64,000 nt of DNA from Agromyces sp. H17E-10 (GTDB lineage Bacteria; Actinomycetota; Actinomycetes; Actinomycetales; Microbacteriaceae): the NCBI RefSeq assembly GCF_022919715.1, contig NZ_CP095042.1, positions 2,976,001 through 3,040,000 of the forward strand, written 5' to 3'. Positions 27,661 to 35,656 of this stretch are shown here, in pieces. The first letter of the stretch is position 1; each line of letters begins with the position of its first letter. The position numbers were made by a program, and so were the translations under genes. The notes below the pieces were generated by a model, which did no database searches, had not been told where the DNA came from, and saw nothing but the letters and a program-made list of their open reading frames with translations.

Positions 27661-28475
27661 CGACCGCACTCCCGCCGGGCGCGTTCGCCGCTATGGGCAC
27701 GGTCGTGAGCGTGCGGCCCGGCACGCCGTCGGTCGGGGCTGAACCGGATGCCGCGGCATCGGCCTCGCACGACGACCGAGCCGCGGTCGACATGGTGGTT
27801 GAGGTGTTCGACCGCTGGGAGCGCCGATTCAGCCTGTTCGACCCACGGTCGGAGCTCAGCCGGGTGGCGAGCGGTGAGCTGTTGCTTCCCGAGGCGAGCG
27901 CCGAGCTCCGCGACGCCTACGCGCTCGCGCTCGCGTGGCGCGATCGCACCGACGGAAGCTTCACGCCGCATCGACCCGACGGCGTGATCGACCTCGACGG
28001 CATCGTGAAGGCGCTCGCCGTGGCCGATGCGGGCGCGGCCCTGGATCGTGCGGGCCGTGTCGGATGGGCGATCGACGCGGGCGGCGACATTCTCATCGCC
28101 GAAGCGGACCCCGCCCGCCACGCCGCGGCCGCGGCCCCGGTACGCGTCGGCATCGCCGACCCGTCCGACCGCGGGCTGATCCTCGCCGGTCACGAGCTCG
28201 ACGGCGCGCGACGGCGCGCGGTCGCGACGTCGGGCAGTGCCGAGCGCGGCGACCATATCTGGACGCTCGCAGGCCTCGCCCGAACGCCGTTCGTGCAGGT
28301 GAGCGTGGCCGCGGGGGACCTCGTGACCGCCGACGTGCTCGCCACGGCGATCGTCGCGGGCGGCCATGCCGCGCTCGACGACCTCGCCGAGCGGTTCGAC
28401 GTCGATGTGCTCGCCGTCGGACACGATGGCGAGCTCCGGGCGACGCCCGACTGGCCGCGCGCGGTGCGTCGCTGA
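27657..28475 (+). CDS. apbE: FAD:protein FMN transferase
   Basis: 272 residues. Transfers FMN from FAD to a Thr of a target protein; Mg2+-dependent. The ApbE landmarks are MGTVVSV near the N-terminus, FSLFDPRSELSRV (59-70), IDLDGIVKALAV (111-122), AIDAGGDILI, AVATSGSAERGDHI and TADVLATAIVAGG. The usual DLGGIAKGYAVD motif is altered to DLDGIVKALAVA, losing two of its glycines. No signal peptide is obvious, unlike many exported ApbE proteins, so the FMN-binding protein may be modified before export or the targeting is unusual. ATG 27657 overlaps the FMN-bind stop codon, which makes the partner relationship firm. Confidence 0.9.
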   Translation: MTTALPPGAFAAMGTVVSVRPGTPSVGAEPDAAASASHDDRAAVDMVVEVFDRWERRFSLFDPRSELSRVASGELLLPEASAELRDAYALALAWRDRTDGSFTPHRPDGVIDLDGIVKALAVADAGAALDRAGRVGWAIDAGGDILIAEADPARHAAAAAPVRVGIADPSDRGLILAGHELDGARRRAVATSGSAERGDHIWTLAGLARTPFVQVSVAAGDLVTADVLATAIVAGGHAALDDLAERFDVDVLAVGHDGELRATPDWPRAVRR

Positions 28476-28495
28476 CCGCGGGCACCCGCCCGGGC

Positions 28496-31471
28496 TCAGG
28501 GCAGCTGCAGATGCAGGGTTTCGCTGAACTTCCCACCGCGGTACTGCACGGTCACCTTGAGGGCGACGGGCTTGCCCGGCTTGCCCGGCACGCCCGAATA
28601 GCGCAGGTGCGCGCGGAGCTCCTCGCCGTCGTCGATGACCCGTCGACGGGTCGGCAGGGAGTGTGCCCGCGGCGCGCGCCCGCCGAGCGTCGCGACGCTG
28701 ATCTCGGCCTCCTCGGCCGGACTGAGCCCGTAGTTGGCGACGTCGATTCGCGCGACGATCTCGCCGATCGCGTCGCGCTCGAGGCGCACCCGAAGGGCGA
28801 GGTCGACGCCGAGCGGCCGCGGCGGGTTCGGTTCGTCGGGCTTCTGCGGGGTTCCCTTGCCGCCGCGTGCGGTGCTCGTGCCCGACGCCGGACCGGCGGT
28901 GCCCGCCACGAGGGTGCCCGCGGCGAGGGCGCCCACGGCGGTGCCGGTGGTGTCGGCATCGGGGTTGAACGTCCACGGGTCGGCGACGTCGGAGCACCCC
29001 GTGTAGATGCGCTCAGTCGCAGCGCTGCCGAGGCGGGGCCACCCGTGGCGCGCGGCGATGATGTTCTCGACGGGAACGGAGTACGAGGTGATCGTGGCGT
29101 TCGACGGCCCGATCACCAGGGTGAGCGGGTTGTCGTCGATCAGCGTGTAGGTGCCCTGCACGAGCATGTAGAGGCCGCAGTAGTACGACTCGGGGTCGTC
29201 GTCTGGCACGGTCGCCCAGAGCCAGCCGTTCGTCAGGTACTGCTCGTACGGCGTGCGGGGGACATCGACGTCGAGACCCCACACCGACCACTTCCAGCCG
29301 ACCGGGATCACCAGGGCCTGGCAGGCCGAGACGTTGAACGAGTGTTGGCTCGCCTCGGACATCGCGTTCTGCGCGGGTTCGCTCCACGACCAGGCGAGGT
29401 TGGCGCTCGCGATCTGCTCGGCGATCGCCGTCATGAGCCCGTAGTCCTTGGTCGCGCGGGCCGACTGGTCGGCGCTCTCGTCGAGTGCGGCTTGGTATCG
29501 GGTGCTGAGCTCTTCGTCGAGGTCGGCGATCGTGTCCTGCGCGGCGTCGCTCGCCCCGCCCGTCGCCGCGGCACCGGCGCCGAAGGCGGAGCTGACGAAC
29601 CCGGCAGCGCACGACGCCACGTCGAAGTCGCCGAGGCTGAGTGCCGACGCGGCGGCGTTCGCGAGCATCGAGATGATCGACAGGGCCAACGAGGTCTTCG
29701 AGGTGTCCTTGAGCTGGAGGCTCGCGGCGACCGCCTGGAGCGAGAGGTCGTCGCCGATGGAGGTCTGCGTGATCAGATGGTTGACGTTCGTGTACCAGTC
29801 GTTGACGCTCTCGGCCCGTCGCAGCTCGATGGCGAGCTGGGTGCACGTGGCCGTCCAGGTGTCGTGCGTACCCGTGTACCCGGCGGGCGGCGGTGGCACC
29901 GGGCTGTCGAGCTTCGACGCGTCCTTGTCGAGATCGCGGTCGAGCTCGTAGAGGTCGCGCACCTGTCGTCCGTCGGTGAGACCGAGCGCGGTCGCCGCCG
30001 CGGCGTAGGCGCCGGCATCGAGCGTCGGCCAGGGCGCGCTCGTCGCCGCCCAGTCGCCGTCGCTCTGCATGCAGTATGTCTCGATCGCGAGCGCCGATCG
30101 GCCGATCAGCACGTCGACCGTGCCCGACTCGTTGGCGGGCACGTGCGGGTTCGTCTCGTCGTCGCTCGTGCGCACGCGGGCGGTCTGGATCGTGCTGTAG
30201 TACTGGACGCGGTCCCAGCCGTTGTCGTCCGACCAGGCGGGGTGACCCGGCGCGAGCTCGACCCACTCCGCGCCGTTGAACAGCCAGACCACGATGCCGG
30301 CCCACGCCCGGGCGAACACGAGGGCGTTGCCGCCCTGCAGGTGTGCGGTCTGGATCGTCATGGCGTACTGGGGCTCGCTCCACCCGTTCGCGTCGGTGAG
30401 CATCGGGCCGGCGCCGGGCGCCAGCTCCTCCCAGCCCCAGAGCCTGTGCTGCCACACCCTGAGCTGCTCGTCGACGCGGGCGAGCACGTTCAGGCTGCCG
30501 AAGCCCGTGAGGTCGGCGCACTGGATGCAGTCGTCGTAGATCAGGTCGCCGAGCGAGGTGTCGTTCTCCTTCAGGTCGGTGAGCACGGCATGCGGTTCCG
30601 TCCAGCCGCCGTTCGCGTACTTCCAGGCGTGGAGCCCCTCGGCGTCGCGGCCGAGCACCCACGCGACGCCCGTGAGATCGAGATCGGCGCACTGGATGGT
30701 CGGGAATCGGCTCATCAGATCCCAGCCGTTCGTGTCCGACATGACGGTGAGCGTCGGCATCTTCGTCCAGGCCGTGCCGTCGAGCTTCCACACGTGAAGG
30801 CCGTCGCTGAACCGGGCGAGGAGCTCGTCGCGACCGTCTCCGTCGATGTCGGCGCACTGCATGGTGCCGGAGTAGAAGGGGGCCTCGAAGTTCTTCTGGG
30901 TGATCGGGTTCGCCACACCGAGGTCGCTCCAGCCCTCCTCGTCGGAGACGTAGCGGTAGACCTCGATGCCCGCAGGCCCCCAGCCGATGAGCTCGGCGCG
31001 GCCGTCGCCGTCGAGGTCGGCCGTCTGGATCGTCGCGAAGTGGTTGTTGCGCGCCCACCCTCGGTCGTCGCTCCATGCCGGTCCGTTGCGCAGGCTCCAC
31101 CACTGGCCCGTGCCCGGGTCGAAGCGGTAGGCGAGGATGCCGCCGGCGCCGCGGGCGATGAGCTCGTCCTGCCCGTCGCCGTCGAGGTCGGCCTTCTGGT
31201 GCATGCGGTTGTTCGGCCGTCGGCCGGCCTGGATCGTCTCGTAGCATTCGGGTCGGCTGAAGTTCAGCGCGTCGCTCAGCATCGGGAGGGCGACCCCCGT
31301 CGGCGTGGTCGGCGCGGCGTACCCCGACGGCAGCGCCGTCGACGTCGGTGCGGCGACCGCGCCGGGCGGCGCCGCCAGTAGGTCGGGCAGCCCGACGAGA
31401 CTGATCCCGGCGACGGCCGCCGACCCCTGCAGGAACGTGCGCCTCGAGAACGCCTGGCCGACCTCGGACAT
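28496..31471 (-). CDS. Tat-exported protein with a seven-bladed FG-GAP/VCBS propeller and a helical C-terminal half
   Basis: 991 residues. A twin-arginine signal SRRTFLQGSAAVAGISLVG spans residues 9-27. Seven repeats of about 45-60 residues follow to about residue 425, each marked by a TIQTADLDGDG-like motif and an [IL][IL][AG][RW] strand. Blades 1-3 keep an intact DxDGDG calcium loop, while blades 4-7 are degenerate. The second half is mainly helical, including the hydrophobic run SLALSIISMLANAAASALSLG and a Gly/Ala-rich stretch AFGAGAAATGG. A final beta-type domain ends VQYRGGKFSETLHLQLP. There is no catalytic motif. The propeller resembles lectin/integrin-type propellers; a sugar-binding or membrane-active secreted role is only inference. 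ATG 31471 has GAGG 7 nt upstream. Confidence 0.85.
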   Translation of the reverse strand: MSEVGQAFSRRTFLQGSAAVAGISLVGLPDLLAAPPGAVAAPTSTALPSGYAAPTTPTGVALPMLSDALNFSRPECYETIQAGRRPNNRMHQKADLDGDGQDELIARGAGGILAYRFDPGTGQWWSLRNGPAWSDDRGWARNNHFATIQTADLDGDGRAELIGWGPAGIEVYRYVSDEEGWSDLGVANPITQKNFEAPFYSGTMQCADIDGDGRDELLARFSDGLHVWKLDGTAWTKMPTLTVMSDTNGWDLMSRFPTIQCADLDLTGVAWVLGRDAEGLHAWKYANGGWTEPHAVLTDLKENDTSLGDLIYDDCIQCADLTGFGSLNVLARVDEQLRVWQHRLWGWEELAPGAGPMLTDANGWSEPQYAMTIQTAHLQGGNALVFARAWAGIVVWLFNGAEWVELAPGHPAWSDDNGWDRVQYYSTIQTARVRTSDDETNPHVPANESGTVDVLIGRSALAIETYCMQSDGDWAATSAPWPTLDAGAYAAAATALGLTDGRQVRDLYELDRDLDKDASKLDSPVPPPPAGYTGTHDTWTATCTQLAIELRRAESVNDWYTNVNHLITQTSIGDDLSLQAVAASLQLKDTSKTSLALSIISMLANAAASALSLGDFDVASCAAGFVSSAFGAGAAATGGASDAAQDTIADLDEELSTRYQAALDESADQSARATKDYGLMTAIAEQIASANLAWSWSEPAQNAMSEASQHSFNVSACQALVIPVGWKWSVWGLDVDVPRTPYEQYLTNGWLWATVPDDDPESYYCGLYMLVQGTYTLIDDNPLTLVIGPSNATITSYSVPVENIIAARHGWPRLGSAATERIYTGCSDVADPWTFNPDADTTGTAVGALAAGTLVAGTAGPASGTSTARGGKGTPQKPDEPNPPRPLGVDLALRVRLERDAIGEIVARIDVANYGLSPAEEAEISVATLGGRAPRAHSLPTRRRVIDDGEELRAHLRYSGVPGKPGKPVALKVTVQYRGGKFSETLHLQLP

Positions 31472-31570
31472 CGTGCACCTCGCCGTCCGCCCGCCCCGCG
31501 GGCCGTCGAGGCGCACTCTACGCCCGGCCCGGTGGGCCCACACGGCCCCAGTTCGGAGGACGACGAGGCG

Positions 31571-32293
31571 TCAGACGACCCCGCCGAGCAGACCGCCGAT
31601 GACCCAGGTCACGACGAGCGCGAGCGCCCCGCCGATGACGACCCGCAGCACGGCGCGCCCGCGCGGCGCCCCGCCGATCCAGGCCGACAGCCAGCCGGTG
31701 ATCGCGAGCGCGACGACGACGGCGAGGAACGTCGTCGCGATGCGCCACTCGGGCGGCGGCAGGAGGATCGCGAGCATCGGCAGCACGGCACCGACGAGGA
31801 ACGACAGGGCGGATGCTCCGGCGGCGTGCCACGGGTTCACGACGTCGTCGGCCGAGATGTGCAGCTCCGCCTCGAGGTGCGCCGAGAGCGCGTCGTGCGC
31901 GGTGAGCTCTCGCGCGACCCGGTCGGCGGTCTCGGCCGAGAGGCCCTTCCCGCGGTAGATGCCGGCGAGCTCGGCGAGCTCCTTGTCGGGCATCTCGGCG
32001 AGCTCGCGCGTCTCCTTCGCGATGAGCGCATGTTCGGTGTCGCGCTGCGTCGACACCGACACGTACTCGCCGAGGCCCATCGAGATGGCGCCCGCGACGA
32101 CCGAGGCGATGCCGGCGACGAGGATGGCGCCGAGGTCGGTCGTGGCGGCGGCGACGCCGACGACGAGCGCGGCGACCGAGATGATGCCGTCGTTCGCGCC
32201 GAGCACGCCAGCGCGCAGCCAGTTGAGCTTCTCGTGCACCCGCGGGTCGTGCGGGTCGTCACCGTGCACCGGTTCGGTCGAGGCATCCGTCAT
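31571..32293 (-). CDS. VIT1/CCC1-family metal transporter
   Basis: 240 residues. The N-terminal HEKLNWLRAGVLGANDGIISVAALVVGVAAA is the diagnostic VIT1 motif, followed by GAISMGLGEYVSVSTQRDTEHA and an acidic cytoplasmic helical region (KETRELAEMPDKELAELAGIY) that corresponds to the metal-binding domain. Three C-terminal helices follow. Family members export or sequester Fe2+/Mn2+ using the proton gradient. ATG 32293 was chosen because the promoter CAGACT ends 6 nt upstream; the longer frame would start inside the promoter. Confidence 0.9.
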   Translation of the reverse strand: MTDASTEPVHGDDPHDPRVHEKLNWLRAGVLGANDGIISVAALVVGVAAATTDLGAILVAGIASVVAGAISMGLGEYVSVSTQRDTEHALIAKETRELAEMPDKELAELAGIYRGKGLSAETADRVARELTAHDALSAHLEAELHISADDVVNPWHAAGASALSFLVGAVLPMLAILLPPPEWRIATTFLAVVVALAITGWLSAWIGGAPRGRAVLRVVIGGALALVVTWVIGGLLGGVV

Positions 32294-32299
32294 GTCGGC

Positions 32300-32305
32300 A
32301 GTCTG
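32300..32305 (-). promoter_or_regulatory. -10 element CAGACT of the VIT1-family gene (leaderless)
   Basis: On the minus strand CAGACT is followed by GCCGAC and ATG at 32293, 6 nt apart. Confidence 0.6.
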
Positions 32306-32345
32306 ACAGCGGCCGCCCGGCGCCGCCAGCATGGCGAGGCTGGCC

Positions 32346-33209
32346 TCACCCGGCCTCCCCGGGGCGGGGGAGCCGTTCGATGAGCGCCATCGCGTCGAAC
32401 GGCGCGCGCACCTTCACGTCGTTGTCGAAGAAGAGGTACGCGTCGCGGCCGGCGGCGAGGTGACCTCGCGCCCATTCGGCCCAGCGATCGAGCGAGGTGT
32501 CGTCGTAGCCCGAGGCGTAGAGCTCCTCCTCGCCGTGCAGTCGCGCGTACGCGAAGCCGGCGGTGACGCGGTCGATGCGCGGGTAGCGGCCCGCGGTGTC
32601 GGCCGTCACGCTCGCGACGCCGTGCTGCGCGAGCAGGTCGGCCCACTCGTCGGCGGCGGTCTCGAACGACGGATGCCGCACCTCGACCGCGTGCCGGAGC
32701 GGCGCGTCGTCGCCGGCGCGGTACGAACTGCGACCGGTCATCCGCCCGTCGTGGCGGGCGGCGAGCCGCGACGCCTGCGACCGCGTCGCGGGCAGCGCAC
32801 CGAGGAACCGGTCGAGCAGGCCGTGCTCGTAGGCGAGCGTCGGCGGCAGCTGCCAGAGGATCGGCCCGAGCTTCGGCCCGAGGTCGAGCACGCCCGAGGC
32901 GAAGAAGTTCGCGAGCGGTGCCGCCGTCTCGCGCAGGCGCTTGATGTGCGTGATGAACCGCGGCCCCTTGACCGCGAACACGAAACCCTCAGGTGCAGTG
33001 TCGCGCCAGCGCGCCCAGCTCGGCGGCCGCTGCAACGCGTAGAACGAGCCGTTCAGCTCGATCGCCGTGAGCCGCTCACTCGCGTACGCGAGTTCGTCGG
33101 CCTGCCGGAGGCCGGCCGGGTAGAACTCGCCTCGCCAGCGCGGGTACACCCAGCCGGAGATGCCGATCCGCACCTCGGGATGCCTCGCAGCAGCGTCGTC
33201 CGCACCCAT
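32346..33209 (-). CDS. DUF72-family protein (YecE-like)
   Basis: 287 residues with the family landmarks VRIGISGWVYPRWRGEFYPAGLRQADELAYASE near the N-terminus, the barrel strand IELNGSFYALQRPPSW, and FVFAVKGPRFITHIKRL; the C-terminal FFDNDVKVRAPFDAMAL follows. DUF72 proteins adopt a TIM-barrel fold; their biochemical role is not established. The start at 33209 is set by the GAGACT promoter 6 nt upstream; 58 codons of open frame upstream were rejected. Confidence 0.88.
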   Translation of the reverse strand: MGADDAAARHPEVRIGISGWVYPRWRGEFYPAGLRQADELAYASERLTAIELNGSFYALQRPPSWARWRDTAPEGFVFAVKGPRFITHIKRLRETAAPLANFFASGVLDLGPKLGPILWQLPPTLAYEHGLLDRFLGALPATRSQASRLAARHDGRMTGRSSYRAGDDAPLRHAVEVRHPSFETAADEWADLLAQHGVASVTADTAGRYPRIDRVTAGFAYARLHGEEELYASGYDDTSLDRWAEWARGHLAAGRDAYLFFDNDVKVRAPFDAMALIERLPRPGEAG

Positions 33210-33215
33210 TCCGCC

Positions 33216-33221
33216 AGTCTC
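33216..33221 (-). promoter_or_regulatory. -10 element GAGACT of the DUF72 gene (leaderless)
   Basis: Minus-strand GAGACT, then GGCGGA, then ATG 33209: the same 6-nt spacing as its relatives. Confidence 0.55.
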
Positions 33222-33313
33222 CCGATCGGGGTGCCCGGTGCCAAGGGGGTTGCCGTCCGGGCGACGAGACACCGGGGCATCCCACCCGATTCTCGGCTTG
33301 CCGGGGCGGGGAG

Positions 33314-33319
33314 TAGCAT
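33314..33319 (+). promoter_or_regulatory. Possible -10 element (TAGCAT) of sucCD
   Basis: TAGCAT in the 220-nt gap between the DUF72 gene and sucC would give a leader of about 105 nt. The leader contains TTGACG at about 33339 and a T-run at 33352-33357, so a second, closer promoter is possible. No riboswitch was recognised. Confidence 0.35.
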
Positions 33320-33429
33320 GGTAGACGGCCCACTTGTCTTGACGTCGAGATGTTTTTTCGTCGCCCTCCGGGCCGAAACCCACCAGCCCCTGTGCGCGAT
33401 CGCGCGTGCGGACCGATTGGAAGTAGAGC

Positions 33430-34593
33430 GTGGATCTTTACGAGTACCAGGCCAGAGACCTGTTCGAGCAGTACGGGGTCCCGGTGCTCCCGGGCATCGT
33501 CGCCGACACCCCCGACGAGGTGCGTGCGGCCGCCGAGAAGCTCGGCGGCGTCGTCGTGGTCAAGGCCCAGGTGAAGACGGGCGGCCGCGGCAAGGCCGGC
33601 GGCGTCAAGGTCGCGAAGACCCCCGACGAGGCGTACGAGGCGGCCCAGGCCATCCTCGGCCTCGACATCAAGGGCCACGTCGTCAAGCGCGTCATGGTCG
33701 CCGGCGGCGCCCGCATCGCTCAGGAGTTCTACTTCTCGGTGCTGCTCGACCGCGCCAACCGCTCCTACCTCTCGCTCACGAGCGTCGAGGGCGGCATGGA
33801 GATCGAGCAGCTCGCGGTCGAGAAGCCCGAGGCGCTCGCGCGCATCGAGGTCGACCCGATCGCCGGCGTCGACGCGGCCAAGGCCCGCGAGATCGCGGTC
33901 GCTGCGAACTTCCCGGCCGACCTCGTCGACAAGGTCGCCGACATCTTCGTGAAGCTCTACGAGGTCTACAAGGGCGAGGATGCGACGCTCGTCGAGGTCA
34001 ACCCGCTCATCCTCGACGAGGACGGCAACGTCATCGCGCTCGACGGCAAGGTCTCGCTCGACGAGAACGCCGAGTTCCGCCACCAGAACCACGCCCTGCT
34101 CGAAGACAAGGCCGCGGCCGACCCGCTCGAGGCCGCCGCGAAGGCCCTCGACCTCAACTACGTCAAGCTCGACGGTGAGGTCGGCATCATCGGCAACGGC
34201 GCGGGCCTCGTCATGTCGACGCTCGACGTCGTGGCCTACGCCGGTGAGAACCACGGCAACGTGAAGCCCGCCAACTTCCTCGACATCGGCGGCGGCGCCT
34301 CGGCCGAGGTCATGGCCAACGGCCTCGGCATCATCCTCGGCGACCCGCAGGTCAAGAGCGTGTTCGTCAACGTCTTCGGCGGCATCACCGCGTGCGACCA
34401 GGTCGCGAAGGGCATCGTGGGCGCGCTCGCCGAGCTCGGCTCGACCGCGAACAAGCCGCTCGTCGTGCGTCTCGACGGCAACAACGTCGTCGAGGGCCGT
34501 CGCATCCTCGAGGAGGCGGCGCACCCGCTCGTCACCCTCGCCGAGAACATGGACCAGGGCGCCGACAAGGCCGCCGAGCTGGCGAACGCGTAA
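33430..34593 (+). CDS. sucC: Succinyl-CoA synthetase (ADP-forming), beta subunit
   Basis: 387 residues, the normal length. TCA-cycle enzyme making ATP or GTP from succinyl-CoA. The N-terminal ATP-grasp domain starts [22 protein letters not shown] and contains [17 protein letters not shown]; the C-terminal domain has [26 protein letters not shown] and [12 protein letters not shown]. The GTG start at 33430 has only a weak upstream AAGTAGAG. sucD follows 15 nt downstream. Confidence 0.97.
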   Translation: MDLYEYQARDLFEQYGVPVLPGIVADTPDEVRAAAEKLGGVVVVKAQVKTGGRGKAGGVKVAKTPDEAYEAAQAILGLDIKGHVVKRVMVAGGARIAQEFYFSVLLDRANRSYLSLTSVEGGMEIEQLAVEKPEALARIEVDPIAGVDAAKAREIAVAANFPADLVDKVADIFVKLYEVYKGEDATLVEVNPLILDEDGNVIALDGKVSLDENAEFRHQNHALLEDKAAADPLEAAAKALDLNYVKLDGEVGIIGNGAGLVMSTLDVVAYAGENHGNVKPANFLDIGGGASAEVMANGLGIILGDPQVKSVFVNVFGGITACDQVAKGIVGALAELGSTANKPLVVRLDGNNVVEGRRILEEAAHPLVTLAENMDQGADKAAELANA

Positions 34594-34608
34594 GGGGCGT
34601 ACAGAGCA

Positions 34609-35511
34609 ATGACGATCTTCCTCAACAAGGACAGCAAGGTCATCGTCCAGGGCATCACCGGCGGCGAGGGCTCGAAGCACACGGCGCGCATGCTCGCGGC
34701 CGGCACCCAGGTGGTCGGCGGCGTGAACGCCCGCAAGGCGGGCACCACGGTGCTGCACACGGATGCCTCGGGCGACTCCGTCGAGCTGCCGGTCTTCGCC
34801 TCCGTGGCCGAGGCCATGGCCGAGACCGGTGCCGACGTCTCGATCGCGTTCGTGCCCCCGGCGTTCACGAAGGACGCCGTCGTCGAGGCCATCGACGCCG
34901 AGATCCCGCTCCTCGTCATCATCACCGAGGGCGTGCCCGTGCAGGACTCGGCCGAGTTCTGGGCGTACGCCAAGGAGAAGGGCGGCAAGACCCGCATCAT
35001 CGGGCCGAACTGCCCCGGCATCATCAGCCCCGGTGAGTCGCTCGTCGGCATCACGCCGGCGAACATCACCGGCAAGGGCCCGATCGGCCTCGTCTCGAAG
35101 TCGGGCACGCTCACGTACCAGATGATGTACGAGCTGCGCGACCTCGGCTTCTCGACCGCGATCGGCATCGGCGGCGACCCGATCATCGGCACGACGCACA
35201 TCGACGCGCTCGCCGCGTTCGAGGCCGACCCCGAGACCAAGGCGATCGTCATGATCGGCGAGATCGGCGGCGACGCCGAAGAGCGCGCGGCCGACTTCAT
35301 CAAGGCGAACGTCACGAAGCCGGTCGTCGGCTACGTCGCGGGCTTCACGGCTCCCGAGGGCAAGACGATGGGCCACGCCGGCGCGATCGTGTCGGGCTCG
35401 GCGGGCACCGCGCAGGCGAAGAAGGAGGCCCTCGAGGCCGCCGGCGTCAAGGTCGGCAAGACCCCGAGCGAGACGGCGCAGCTGCTCCGCGAGGTCTACG
35501 CCGCGCTGTAG
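34609..35511 (+). CDS. sucD: Succinyl-CoA synthetase, alpha subunit
   Basis: 300 residues. Carries the phosphorylated active-site His in the segment [16 protein letters not shown] near residue 255, and the CoA-binding Rossmann domain with [19 protein letters not shown] at the N-terminus and [13 protein letters not shown] in the middle. It forms the alpha-beta complex with SucC. Co-transcribed with sucC; a strong hairpin 38 nt after the stop ends the operon. Confidence 0.97.
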   Translation: MTIFLNKDSKVIVQGITGGEGSKHTARMLAAGTQVVGGVNARKAGTTVLHTDASGDSVELPVFASVAEAMAETGADVSIAFVPPAFTKDAVVEAIDAEIPLLVIITEGVPVQDSAEFWAYAKEKGGKTRIIGPNCPGIISPGESLVGITPANITGKGPIGLVSKSGTLTYQMMYELRDLGFSTAIGIGGDPIIGTTHIDALAAFEADPETKAIVMIGEIGGDAEERAADFIKANVTKPVVGYVAGFTAPEGKTMGHAGAIVSGSAGTAQAKKEALEAAGVKVGKTPSETAQLLREVYAAL

Positions 35512-35549
35512 GCACACCACCTCCGTCCGAGGCATCCGGCCTCGCACGA

Positions 35550-35583
35550 CAGAACCCCGCAGGCTCGAGCCTGCGGGGTTCTG
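35550..35583. terminator. Bidirectional terminator between sucD and the first repeat-protein gene
   Basis: CAGAACCCCGCAGGCTC and its exact complement form a perfect 17-bp palindrome centred at 35566/35567. It serves sucCD on the plus strand and the convergent secreted-protein gene on the minus strand. Confidence 0.85.
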
Positions 35584-35656
35584 CGTTCGGCGGGGCGAAT
35601 CGGGGGGACGCACCCGCCGGTCTCAGCAGTTCAGTTCAGTCGGTTCCCTTCTGCGA

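Noticed and set aside
33339..33380. Rho-independent terminator or riboswitch before sucC (T-run at 33352-33357)
   Set aside because: No stable stem precedes the T-run on either strand, and no known riboswitch core could be matched.
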